25,000 bases of DNA from Botryococcus braunii (GCA_002005505.1 KV908521.1:207322-232321), one strand, 5' to 3'; counted from the stretch's first letter, positions 9,696 to 17,953 are shown. Notes: generated by a model not told the origin, from the letters alone. A program made the numbers and translations.

Positions 9696-9706
9696 AAGGG
9701 GGAGGG
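9696..9706 (+). promoter_or_regulatory. polypurine tract
   Basis: AAGGGGGAGGG ends two bases before the 3' LTR, the position from which plus-strand DNA synthesis is primed in LTR elements. Confidence 0.92.
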
Positions 9707-9708
9707 CA

Positions 9709-9969
9709 TGTAGCATTTCCTAGGGTATAATGCTCTAGTAGGGTCCTTGGCATAGTGCATGACTTGCCTTGTGATCTAGTTCGCAGTACAACCTCGCTCA
9801 GGTACTTCGCTCGGTTGCCCGATCACGCGTCTGTGGCAGTACAATATAATTCAATCCACCCTGGGTTTAAGAGTACGCTTGCGAATCAATCATGTAACAC
9901 TCTTTTGTTGCACACCACGAACGTCTCACTGTCTCCTTCTAAACCTCTTCCGCTAAGCTATAGTCTACA
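9709..9969 (+). repeat. 3' LTR
   Basis: 261 bp, one substitution relative to the 5' LTR (A at 9843 where the 5' copy has G at 4074). Confidence 0.97.
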
Positions 9970-9974
9970 CAATA
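9970..9974. repeat. 5-bp target site duplication, right copy
   Basis: CAATA directly follows the 3' LTR and matches 3935-3939. Confidence 0.93.
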
Positions 9975-10076
9975 TTTGTTAATCATACAATGTTTTTTTA
10001 ATATTGCATGAGTTTACAATGATCACGTGGTAAACTTCAACAACGTCTGATCAGATGGAACAGCTGTGCTGATATA

Positions 10077-10158
10077 TGTGCTGATATATATGCAGGAGTG
10101 ATATGCTTACACGTCTGCAGACGTGCAAGGGTATCACTCCTCCATATATATCAGCACA
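10077..10158. repeat. 82-bp foldback hairpin with nested palindrome
   Basis: A 27-base left arm (10077-10103, beginning TGTGCTGATATATATG) is complementary to 10132-10158 with a single mismatch. The 28-base centre holds a perfect 16-bp palindrome CACGTCTGCAGACGTG (10110-10125). An extra partial copy of the arm start (GTGCTGATATATG) lies just upstream at about 10066. It lies 100 bp beyond the 3' LTR, in intron 2. Confidence 0.95.
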
Positions 10159-10366
10159 TGTACAAGGCCATGTAACGTGCGGATGTGTAGGCAGAGTGCG
10201 AACAAATGCTAATACTGTGATTGAATCCTGTATGCCCAAGACCCACGTTGGTTACGTGCACGTGCACGTGAGGGTTCGAATTCGGGAATATCGGATAACT
10301 TAGACAACCGGACACTTCTCTCGACTCCTGAGTTTGCCCTGACAGACTTTCTTGATGGCTTCGCAG

Positions 10367-10453
10367 GATGAGAAGTACATCCCGCCTTCACTTGATCATT
10401 TGCCTCTTACTGACTTGGAAACGGATAACCGCGTGTACCTGATCGTCCAATGT
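10367..10453 (+). CDS. plus-strand gene, exon 3 (tentative)
   Basis: A pyrimidine-rich acceptor (ACTTTCTTGATGGCTTCGCAG) ends at 10366 and is followed in phase 0 by DEKYIPPSLDHLPLTDLETD and more. The peptide style matches the rest of the gene. The donor is uncertain: phase-0 options are TGT|GTTAAG at 10454 or CGC|GTGTAC at 10433, and neither is strong. Alternatively ATG 10355 could start a separate short frame (MASQDEKYIPP, to about 10534). Confidence 0.4.
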
Positions 10454-10575
10454 GTTAAGCGAGCTTGCGCTCGAATCAAACACTCGAGCTGTTTGAGGTG
10501 CCAGTTTGCTTCATCAATGGGCTTTCGATTATAACATTTCTTTAAGGAAGATATATTTGTACAACATATACATGC

Positions 10576-10643
10576 AAACCATATAGCGATATGTCACTGC
10601 ACATATGTACTAAACCATATATGGCGATATGTCCATGCACATA
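10576..10643 (+). repeat. short imperfect tandem repeat (about 36-bp period)
   Basis: Two copies of an AAACCATATA...GCGATATGTC...TGCACATA unit at 10576-10605 and 10612-10643 differ by small indels. Confidence 0.8.
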
Positions 10644-10732
10644 GTTGGAGTCGGGCGCTAACCGTACGCCTGCGTGCAAGGAAGGGTATATGAGTGGACC
10701 AATTAGATTTCGATTATAATACACACGCGCCA

Positions 10733-10777
<45 letters not shown>

Positions 10778-10893
10778 CACATGTGTACACACATATGTAC
10801 ACACACACACACACACATACACACACATATATGTACATGTACATGTACAAACACACGCGCGCGCGCAAGCACACATACACACGCACGCACACG

Positions 10894-10933
<40 letters not shown>

Positions 10934-10964
10934 CGCACACGCACGCACGCACACACTCACACAT

Positions 10965-10995
<31 letters not shown>

Positions 10996-11038
10996 CACAT
11001 ACACATACGCACTTGCACGCAAACGCGCCCGCGCGCGT

Positions 11039-11128
<90 letters not shown>
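10733..11128. repeat. compound (AC)n microsatellite block
   Basis: An interrupted AC/CG/CATA array runs from 10733 to about 11040, then a pure AC run fills 11041-11128. Embedded GCGCGCGC segments (about 10857 and 11028) and ATGTACATGTACATGT near 10830 are short alternating palindromes. The many His/Thr and Cys/Val frames here are artefacts. Confidence 0.97.
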
Positions 11129-11129
<1 letters not shown>

Positions 11130-11430
11130 AAGCTTGCTGAAGCCTTAACGTTCTCTTGTTGTGTATGCATTCATAACCCAAGCACACCCACATGCATACG
11201 TATACACACGCATCCAACTGCGTATTTATGCGTGTGTGCGTGTGTATGTTTATATGCACAATTTGCAAATGTTAAGGTTCGCACTGCATGAGATATCAAT
11301 TTGTGCATCTTCGTACTTTGTAAGCTTGATTGTGGCTTCCGCAATATGCAAAAGAAAAGTTTTCAGAAATTACGAATAGAAGAATCAGCACATTGGAATC
11401 CTGCTCATAGCCTAGACCAGCAGGAGGTGT

Positions 11431-11500
11431 TGTGCCGGGGAATCGAACCCTCGACCGACTCTGGGTCGAGTCGCGGCTCTAACCGATCGGCTAAAAGTAC
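11431..11500 (-). repeat. tRNA-like degenerate sequence (tRNA pseudogene or SINE head)
   Basis: Read on the minus strand it has an A-box-like TAGCCGATCGGTTAGAGCC, a possible anticodon arm GACTC...GAGTC, and a perfect B box GGTTCGATTCC followed by CCGGCAC. The 5' strand does not pair with that end, and the D and T stems have mismatches, so a functional tRNA is unlikely. No poly(A) or simple tail is seen that would settle the SINE option. Confidence 0.5.
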
Positions 11501-12083
11501 CAAGGTAATTGTACGATTAATCGCCCGCTTATGTATCCGAGCCGGATCGGGATGCCCAGGCCGGATCCGCTCCTCTCCGCACTACAGGAGGCACACAGCC
11601 TGGCACCGGTATACATACATGAATTTTACAAACCAAGCGCAATTATGTCTAATATGGCAAGCCAGGCATATGCAAGGTTCTTATCCTTGATACCTTTGTT
11701 CAGCATTTCCACTATTTCACACTTTGGTTTTTTTGGGACTGATCTCAATTAAAGGTATCATGATTTGCAAAAGTTTGCGGCAGAAAATGAAGAATACGTA
11801 CCCAGAATCAATGACAATTAATTAGAGCCCGTACTGGTCATGACGCTGTTCAGGTTAAAAGTTTCAAGAGGTTAACATGTGATAACATGTAAATAGTCAG
11901 ATGGTTGAAGGGTTATTTGACCAAACATGATAATGTTTCCTTGAATAAATACAGCTTTTTTTATTGGGTAAATTGAAAAATTCATTCTGATTTTGCGGCA
12001 TCATTACCTGCCTTCCATAGCTTACTTCATAGATCTCGACGTCGTGACACTACTGTTGCAAATATGTATAGGAAAACTTCCAG

Positions 12084-12329
12084 TGTTTCTCATGGGACGA
12101 ATATGAGCGGCTTGTAATATACTGTCTTGGAAGCGCCATAAAGCCATGGTCCGACTCCGAGGATAACCATCAACGCATATTGCATGCCAATAACTTTGTC
12201 CTGCACTTGGCTCTCGTGTTGGTTATTATTGAACTTTTGCCCAACCTGGAAACAAAAGGGGTATCTTTTACAGATCCTAGTTTTGAGGAAGCTGACCGAC
12301 GCGTCATCAAGTGGTTTTGTCCGGAGGCG
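12084..12329 (+). CDS. plus-strand gene, exon 4
   Basis: 82 codons lie between an acceptor AAAACTTCCAG (12083) and a donor GCG|GTAGGC (12330), both phase 0. An in-frame TAG at 12069-12071 requires an intron border upstream. The peptide begins CFSWDEYERLVIYCLGSAIK. It includes a hydrophobic stretch FVLHLALVLVIIELL that could be a buried helix, and ends VIKWFCPEA. The opposite strand is also open with a good acceptor, but this strand gives phase-compatible joins to exons 5 and 6. Confidence 0.68.
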
Positions 12330-12488
12330 GTAGGCCCCAGCACTATTTTGCAATTGGCGTTGAATTTTTACTTCATAATAATTATTGCTCAGTGCTGCCC
12401 AGCCTCAACTTTTCACTATATTATACCATTTAGGCCAGCGATCTCTGGTGTCTCTGGACTCCCCCCTTATAATATCTGTCCATTGCAG

Positions 12489-12584
12489 TGGAATATTCTT
12501 GAGAGAGGGTACTTTGCAGACCGTGTAACGGGTGAGGTAGCTGCCTCACTGGTTCCCTCCGTAGGATTGCCCTTTGCATTTGAG
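12489..12584 (+). CDS. plus-strand gene, exon 5
   Basis: 32 codons (WNILERGYFADRVTGEVAAS and on) follow an acceptor CTGTCCATTGCAG and end at a donor GAG|GTATTT, both phase 0. Intron 4 before it is 159 bp. An alternative donor at ACGG|GTGAGG (12529) would put the next exon out of frame, so the longer form is chosen. Confidence 0.6.
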
Positions 12585-12983
12585 GTATTTGAAAGCCAGC
12601 TAAGAACCATATAGCCGATAAGAGTGCACGCAATCCGTATATATGGTGTTCTCAAGGCATATGCTTATCTTATGCCTTGACGCAAAAGCTTAAGTTAAAA
12701 TAAGGACTTTAAACAGACTATTTGAACTTTGAATTAACATATACGCTTTCTGCGCACACGATTATGGAATGTATGATCAGTCCTTGTTCTGGATATTACC
12801 CCTTACCGAAAACCATTGCAAGGCTGAAATTTGATTGGCTTGTAAAGCTGGCAAGTACTCAAGAACATAAATGTAGAGAATTCATTGCAAATGCTGGGGA
12901 AAAGTCATTTAGATCTCTTAAGATTGACCATGAAGTTCCTAAGTTTAAGACTTTCATTCTTTTAGACGAGAGAAAAAGATCAG

Positions 12984-13003
12984 ATATCTTTCTAGAAAGA
13001 TAT
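12984..13003. repeat. 20-bp perfect palindrome
   Basis: ATATCTTTCTAGAAAGATAT is self-complementary and ends 20 bp before the acceptor of exon 6. In the transcript it could form a stem at the intron 3' end, close to the pyrimidine tract. Confidence 0.95.
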
Positions 13004-13024
13004 ATTTTCTTCTGATATTTACAG

Positions 13025-13462
13025 GAGTCTGTCGACGTCAACTCAATCGCGACTGAGGAGGAGAAGCAATTACTGTTGCCGACAAACAACATCGTTCCTG
13101 AAGGATCTCGGATTGCGCATGTCCCAACCTTGTACTTCATGCCGTGGAGCAACATATCCATGCTGGAAGGACTTCTTCACTTTAATGCAAACGCCGACAC
13201 TTTACGAAACGTGGCTGTCTTCGACTTTCCTATATCAGGTCGCTATGAGGATATTCCCGAATATACGGATCTTGCGAAAGCAAATAACGCTAACGATAGT
13301 GCTGCGAGGGCCAAACTGGTTTTGTATAAAGACGGAATTCTTGAGACAAACATGAACACCGCTTATCAGGAAAATTCATCCTTTCATGCATTTCAAGGCC
13401 TCGCCTTTATGCGTGTCGTTCGTCCGTCTTCGACGGAAAGCGGCCCCTTGCTGACAACTTAG
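13025..13462 (+). CDS. plus-strand gene, exon 6 (stop codon)
   Basis: A strong acceptor (TTTTCTTCTGATATTTACAG) ends at 13024. The phase-0 frame ESVDVNSIATEEEKQLLLPT runs 145 codons to TAG at 13460-13462. The centre reads GSRIAHVPTLYFMPWSNISM and FDFPISGRYEDIPEYTDLAK, a well-folded-looking globular segment with no membrane helix. No family is recognised. The same frame reopens after the TAG into a lysine-rich stretch (next entry), so the C-terminus may vary. Confidence 0.72.
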   Translation, partial: ESVDVNSIATEEEKQLLLPTNNIVPEGSRIAHVPTLYFMPWSNISMLEGLLHFNANADTLRNVAVFDFPISGRYEDIPEYTDLAKANNANDSAARAKLVLYKDGILETNMNTAYQENSSFHAFQGLAFMRVVRPSSTESGPLLTT

Positions 13463-13690
13463 AGAAGCGCTTGCGTGAAAAGCAGATCGATCGAGATATC
13501 TGGATCGGAGAAGGAGAAGAAGAAGGTGAAGGGCGAGAAAAAGAAGAAGAAGAATAAGAATAAGAAGCTTAAGAAGCTTAAGAAGAAGCTCAAGGAGCTT
13601 AAGAAAAGGCTTAAAAAGCTTAAGAAGAAGAAGACGAAGAAGGAGAAGGGCGGAACAAGATGAAGTAGAAGAAGACGATGTACATCTGGA
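13463..13690 (+). repeat. AAG-rich low-complexity tract, open in the exon 6 frame
   Basis: After the TAG at 13460 the frame stays open to 13663 and encodes a lysine-rich chain (KKLKKLKKKLKELKKRLKKL) built from degenerate AAG/CTTAAG units with repeated AAGCTT words. As DNA it is simple sequence. As protein it would be a basic, Leu-spaced tail reached only by stop readthrough or by removing the stop through splicing (CTTAG at 13462 is itself acceptor-like). Confidence 0.7.
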
Positions 13691-13762
13691 TCCTCATTAG
13701 ACCGCAAGGAGGAAGAAAAGGAATCGAATAAACTACATCTTTCCAGGTCGAGGAAGTTGCAA

Positions 13763-13920
13763 AGGGAGAAGCGTTTATCCCGTTAACGAAATAAATGGAA
13801 ATGGAAGACAATATATCTGTCCAGCCCGAGAAAGTGGAAGAAGGAAGGCTATTACATCCAGGACCAGCCTATGGGGCTGAAGGTCTTCAGCCATCTAGAG
13901 GGAGAAGCGTTTATCCCGTT
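13763..13920 (+). repeat. 22-bp exact direct repeat pair
   Basis: Positions 13763-13784 and 13899-13920 are identical (AGGGAGAAGCGTTTATCC plus CGTT), 136 bp apart. In one frame each copy encodes GEAFIP and is soon followed by a stop (KGEAFIPLTK and EGEAFIPFKDEGTK), and the first follows an acceptor-like CATCTTTCCAG (13746). This could be a duplicated short 3' exon. Confidence 0.85.
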
Positions 13921-14038
13921 CAAGGACGAAGGGACAAAGTAAAAGATTCCACGTCAGCAGTAAGATGACCACGTTTGGACTCTCTTCGATATGTCTTAGA
14001 AGAAGAAGTAGAAGGTCCTCCAATCCATTGTAACAGCT

Positions 14039-15035
14039 GGTGTCGGTGGTTTTGGCCCTTTGCAGCAAACCGGGGCTGGATTATCTATTGCCCAAGGGGG
14101 TCAGGGCATCACTAAGGCCACTTCCCTTCTGCCATGTGCCTGTCTTGCCTCCGTCACGAAGACAGCCCCCGCTCAGGACCGTCTTCGGGACATTCACTGC
14201 CCCACCTGTCCCCACTGCCTTAGTTGCCAAGGCTCACTACTAAGCCCTTGTCCCAGATTTCGATGCAGCGCTCTTCGAGGATCCGGATTTTGTCCGCAGC
14301 AATTTGCAAAGTGCAAGCCCGGCTGTCCAAACCCTTGTATCAGCGCGCATACCGGGAGGTTTTTAATGACCTTGCGCAATTGTTCGCTCGGATCGCGACC
14401 GTGATGTGCGCACATGCTCCAATCTCTAACACAGCCGGGATCGTCTGATTGGCTGCGCAGCATGCTGGCTTTCCCAGTTCCCCATTTGCAGCAAACAATG
14501 CCCCCCGAGTCGTTCCGCTGCCGCCTTCAATACCAGCCCTTGATCCCCATTTTCCAGCATGGCGCCCAATGCCCGTGCTGCTTGAGGGAGTTGGATGTCT
14601 AGGGCGACCATGCTGTCCACTGAACCTCAGGGGGGATATGGCAATTGTCGGCCACCATTACTCCGTTCGTAAAGGCCTTGACGCTGTCCTTACCTCTGCT
14701 CGTCAGCGCGTCACCCGGGAACCAGCCTTTCCCACCCCTGTCCCTGGCAGACCTCTGTCTCCACGCGTGGGAGGAGGGTCGCGATGTCTATATCGACATC
14801 GTGGGTTCGTCAGCACTCACCGTGGCCAACATGCAGCACTTTGTGCCGGGTGGAACTGCCGCGCGCGCCGCTCAAGACAAGCAAACCCGCTATGATGTCT
14901 TGCTGTCGTGTCAGCAACCGCCTGTGGCCTTCCAAGCCATCATTGCTCAAGAATATGTGGAGGGATATCTTGTTATGCGTCGGGTCAGTTGTTGCAGCCG
15001 CTGTGGCTCGTCTGCTGGCCGCTCGCCGGGTTTGA
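14039..15035 (+). pseudogene. C-terminal remnant of a non-LTR-retrotransposon-like ORF
   Basis: Fragments of one protein occur in order in shifting frames. About 14224-14448 holds YREVFNDLAQLFARI. 14414-14602 holds SSDWLRSMLAFP and a Cys pair CPCCLRELDV, then stop codons, with GDHAVH and TSGG right after. About 14640-14740 holds GLDAVLTSARQRVTREPAFP. 14745-15000 holds LSLADLCLHAWEEGRDVYID and FVPGGTAARAAQDK. From memory, the order W-LP, C-x-C...D..GDHA, REP.fP, (RP)ADl, GR...D.v..spl, GG.A...A..K is that of the region after the reverse transcriptase in many unplaced retroelement ORFs. At least two stops and two compensating frameshifts show decay. No reverse transcriptase core is present. Confidence 0.6.
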
Positions 15036-15273
15036 CTCATATATGCTTTATGCTATATAGCTTGAAACATTTGGGTTGGGTCCTTGAACATTGGGCAGGT
15101 ACGTTTTACTGCACTTTGTAAAAGGAAGAAGTTACAGCTTTCCAGCCACACGGGGATGATAAGATGGGTCTGCTACATGTAGATGACAACTCCGGTACCC
15201 ATCGAATTTCGAAATGCTGATGATACACCGGTTAACGTTTACGCCTTGATCAAGTTACGTGTCGATTAAAAGC

Positions 15274-15293
15274 CTTATTAGTATACTAATAAG
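15274..15293. repeat. 20-bp perfect palindrome
   Basis: CTTATTAGTATACTAATAAG is self-complementary. Only five bases separate it from the next palindrome. Confidence 0.96.
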
Positions 15294-15298
15294 CAATG

Positions 15299-15324
15299 TG
15301 CAATTGCCTAAGTAGGCAATTGCA
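15299..15324. repeat. 26-bp palindrome (12-bp arms, 2-nt centre)
   Basis: TGCAATTGCCTA (15299-15310) and TAGGCAATTGCA (15313-15324) are exact reverse complements around AG. Confidence 0.96.
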
Positions 15325-16126
15325 GCCCTATTAGTGGAGAGCCGGCGCCGTCAGTGCGTCTTATGTAGGAATAAGCCATGATGTTATGCAATAGATAATG
15401 TTTTAGCACATGATCATGAGCACCCCTTAAAACCTGAATCACAGATTACGTTTGCCGTGGGCCGTGCTCATCATGAACTGATTGTCAAACTTTGATCTAG
15501 CTGTGGCGTAAAATACTTGCTAACCTTCGAAGTAGTATATAGGAAACGTTTAGGAAGTCGATCGACAACTGCTCGGTTGTTCCACGACATTCACCTCGGA
15601 AGCTTAAAATCACGATCATGATAAAGAGCCTACGTGGCCATTGGGGCCCAGTCGCCCCATCTTCGAAGAATATAGTAGAAAGTCTTTGTGAATTGCAGCA
15701 ATACAAAAAAGTTAAATTCTCAAGTAGATAGTCCTTCCTTCCATCTGTGAAATGCAGCAATAAAAAGCAAAAATCTTGACTAATTCCATTAGGCGATGGT
15801 CATGCGGCCCCAAACTGACGATCCTGCATGAAAGGGAGCAGATTTTCTCAAAACAATTGAAGCTCGCCACACTTTGCCTGCGACTAGAGCGCGTTCTCTT
15901 GGCACGGACCTTCTTGATGGGATAAAACAGTAGAATGACGAAGTACCAGGCACATTCTCTGAGAGATGCAGGGAATTTAACCCAAATAAAATGTATATGT
16001 GTTAAACATTTACGTTAACATACTTTTCACACTGTACATACCAACGTATTAGAAGAGAATGATATTAACTTCACATAGGAGACTAACATTCATAACACAA
16101 TACCAATTTTGGCAAGTTAGGCTCAC

Positions 16127-16306
16127 CCCAGTCAAAGATCCCGCCCGCTCCAGGCGAGTAGCTATTCTCAGTAGAGCCATATACGAAGCCATCATCACTG
16201 TAGTTGATTGCCGAGTAATCTCCAACCCGGAAGTTGCCGTCATTATTCGTATTGAAGGGAAAATTAGCGGGGTTGCCCACGTGATAAACTAGGTTCGCAA
16301 CGTTAC
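16127..16306 (-). CDS. minus-strand gene, exon 9 of those seen (GDYS motif)
   Basis: The acceptor GCTTGTGCAG (minus strand, at 16307) enters in phase 1, matching the phase-1 donor of the exon at 17362, and the split codon becomes Gly. The 180-nt exon encodes GNVANLVYHVGNPANFPFNT, then FRVGDYSAINYSDDGFVYGS and ENSYSPGAGGIFDWG, ending at a donor G|GTGAGC in phase 1. In the bacterial proteins it resembles, an (R/W)GDYS...D...F segment followed by a Trp-Gly is near the end of the domain, so little coding sequence should follow. Confidence 0.75.
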
Positions 16307-16597
16307 CTGCACAAGCCAAGCGTGCGAACCATTCAGAAGCTCTTTGAAAGGAACTGCTCTCAACGATTTCTAGCCGTATGACACTGGTCGAAGGAACTTA
16401 CACATCAGACAATTGATGTAATTTTGGGACTAAAAGTATATTTCCGAACAAAATTAATTCTGCCTTTAGGTGTGCGATTTAACTATGCATATGCTCAGCA
16501 CGCCCGCACGTGGAACCCCAGATGAGCACAAACGGACAGAATTCCAGCATGTGCACGAGCGCCTGCAGTTTACACACCGACAGACACACAAACACAA

Positions 16598-16599
<2 letters not shown>

Positions 16600-16684
<85 letters not shown>

Positions 16685-16686
16685 GG

Positions 16687-16778
<92 letters not shown>

Positions 16779-16850
16779 GGAGGGAGGGAGGGAGGGGGGT
16801 GGGGGGAGGTGGGGGAGAAAGGGGAGGGGGGGCGGGAAGAGGAAGAGACG
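16600..16850. repeat. (CA)n-(GA)n-(GGGA)n compound microsatellite
   Basis: A pure CA run (about 16600-16683) is followed after a few bases by a GA run (about 16694-16774), then GGGA and G-rich purine sequence to about 16850. It lies in the intron between the exons at 17362 and 16306 of the minus-strand gene. Confidence 0.97.
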
Positions 16851-17059
16851 GTGCGGAGTTAGAGATTGCCACGCTCGCGCTGCGGCAGGCAGCTTATCAA
16901 TTGGGCCTATCAGGCCACCCTAGGTTTCGCACTTTTAGACCATGTAACGGTGGGTCGGACACTGGGTCGCATCAAACAGCATGAGAAAGCTTGACGGCAG
17001 AGTAGACTATGGACTTATGTATGACTGCATTGCCATGACATATTACCCATGGCCATGAC

Positions 17060-17095
17060 ATACTTCTGTTGGAGTGGTCGCTCCAACAGAAGTAT
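17060..17095. repeat. hairpin with 15-bp perfect stem and 6-nt loop
   Basis: ATACTTCTGTTGGAG (17060-17074) pairs exactly with 17081-17095 around TGGTCG. A direct repeat GCCATGACATA (about 17033 and 17052) lies immediately upstream. Intronic to the minus-strand gene. Confidence 0.95.
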
Positions 17096-17361
17096 ATATG
17101 GCGATGCTTTACACCTTTTGCATCGTCTCTTGGCAAAGACAAAGATAGTCCAAGCCATAGATCTACAGAAGTGTACCTGAAACCTCGTAGCTGAACCCTC
17201 CTACGAGGGATTCAACCGATAAAAGGGTATCTGAAAGCTCATACCTCCGCACGTCCTGAAGTGCTATGCACTGGTGTGATTTCTGCAAGAGTACACTATT
17301 TCTTACTCCCGACCCCGTTCACCATCCCCTTTAGCTTCTTCCACAGCCATTTTATCCTCAC

Positions 17362-17504
17362 CTGTATTGGGATCGATGCTTCCCCTGAGGGACGCAACAC
17401 CGGGACTTCGGGGACCCGTGACGATGGATACAAATGCCATGTTGCCCTGCGCGTTAGCTGTGACAGCTCCCGTGTGCATATCAAATCCTTCCTTGTAGAT
17501 ATAT
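17362..17504 (-). CDS. minus-strand gene, exon 8 of those seen
   Basis: The acceptor GGGGATACAG ends at 17505 on the minus strand and enters in phase 2, matching the donor of the exon at 19018. The exon reads YIYKEGFDMHTGAVTANAQG, then NMAFVSIVTGPRSPG and GSIDPNT, ending at a donor ACAG|GTGAGG in phase 1. The segment corresponds to the (F)-P-a-..-N..G(N/D) strand that follows the Trp-Tyr-containing strand in similar proteins. The frame remains open upstream to about 17560 (ISYGSPDVDGTVLGGY), so a longer exon from another acceptor is possible but would break the phase match. Confidence 0.72.
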
Positions 17505-17897
17505 CTGTATCCCCCCAAAACGGTTCCGTCGACGTCAGGAGAGCCATAAGAGATTTCAGACAGAGGAGCTACGGTATTTCACCCAATAAATCTTCACGCA
17601 ACGAAACATCTGATGTGGAGCTCCTCGTCTCGAATATTGCAGAACAGTTGGAATTGGTGGGAATACCGGATTGAGTTCTCAGACCTAGCTCCATCTGATG
17701 TCACGTCGACAGGTGGCATTCCGTTGGGGATCTTTGATTTCATTTGAACAGATTGTCTGCCACATGTGGTTGAACAGAACCTCTGCCATGTGTACAAATC
17801 TGCTTCGCGCTTTGTCCTGGTGATGGCTTCCGAACGCTGGATATCAAGGCCCATCACCTCTCCCGAGGTTGTAAACTTCTTCATGAAATATATACAC

Positions 17898-17953
17898 ACT
17901 GCCTTGCAAGGCGTTGTATACATGTACTGCCTTGCAAGGCGTTGTATACATGT
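17898..17953 (+). repeat. exact 28-bp tandem duplication
   Basis: 17898-17925 is repeated exactly at 17926-17953 (ACTGCCTTGCAAGGCGTTG...). Each unit contains the 12-bp palindrome GCCTTGCAAGGC. It abuts another palindrome at 17953-17972. Confidence 0.96.

Larger units (their letters stand above)
3940..9969 (+). mobile_element. Ty3-type chromovirus LTR retrotransposon, complete ends, defective coding
   Basis: The 6030-bp element has identical-length LTRs (TG...CA), a 5-bp target duplication, a primer site after the 5' LTR and a polypurine tract before the 3' LTR. Its coding order is Gag, protease, reverse transcriptase, RNase H, integrase, chromodomain, which is the Ty3/chromovirus order. The LTRs differ at one position of 261 (4074 G, 9843 A), so insertion is recent. 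The gag frame is broken near 4720-4760, a stop and frame change separate gag from pol, the integrase has an internal deletion near 8430-8441, and a stop lies at 8570. It sits in sense orientation within intron 2 of the plus-strand gene. Alone it should not be able to integrate, though helper proteins could have mobilised it. Confidence 0.97.
1555..13462 (+). other. gene model: six-exon plus-strand gene, function unknown
   Basis: Proposed exons are 1555-1689, 2341-2907, 10367-10453, 12084-12329, 12489-12584 and 13025-13462, giving about 522 residues. All five joins are phase 0. The introns are 651, 7459, 1630, 159 and 440 bp; intron 2 would be about 1.4 kb without the LTR element. I do not recognise the family. 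The product looks soluble and acidic, with one hydrophobic stretch in exon 4. Exon 2 and exons 4-6 are the most secure. The third exon and its donor are weak, and further exons between 10453 and 12084 are possible. Linking the left half to the right half across the retrotransposon rests on matching phase and strand, not on homology. Confidence 0.5.
15121..16126. other. intergenic or 3' region, no clear gene
   Basis: No convincing exon. It may contain the last exon of the minus-strand gene: a good acceptor (CCCTGCATCTCTCAG) ends at 15959 on the minus strand and the phase-compatible frame runs to a stop at 15789-15791, but its peptide does not resemble the rest of the protein. Two adjacent palindromes lie at 15274-15324. 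Confidence 0.5.

Noticed and set aside
10542..11291. Cys/Val and His/Thr repeat proteins
   Set aside because: These are translations of AC/GT microsatellites present in all frames.
12090..12353. Minus-strand frame with a strong acceptor (CCCCTTTTGTTTCCAG) encoding a short C-terminal-looking peptide
   Set aside because: The plus strand over the same bases forms an 82-codon exon with both splice sites in phase with exons 5 and 6. The minus frame does not fit the phase needed by the minus-strand gene.
15789..15958. Candidate last exon of the minus-strand gene
   Set aside because: The acceptor and phase fit, but the peptide shows none of the expected C-terminal pattern, and an alternative frame two bases on is equally open.
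17594..17923. 109-codon minus-strand frame
   Set aside because: No splice borders in phase with neighbouring exons; exons 19018 and 17504 already join directly.
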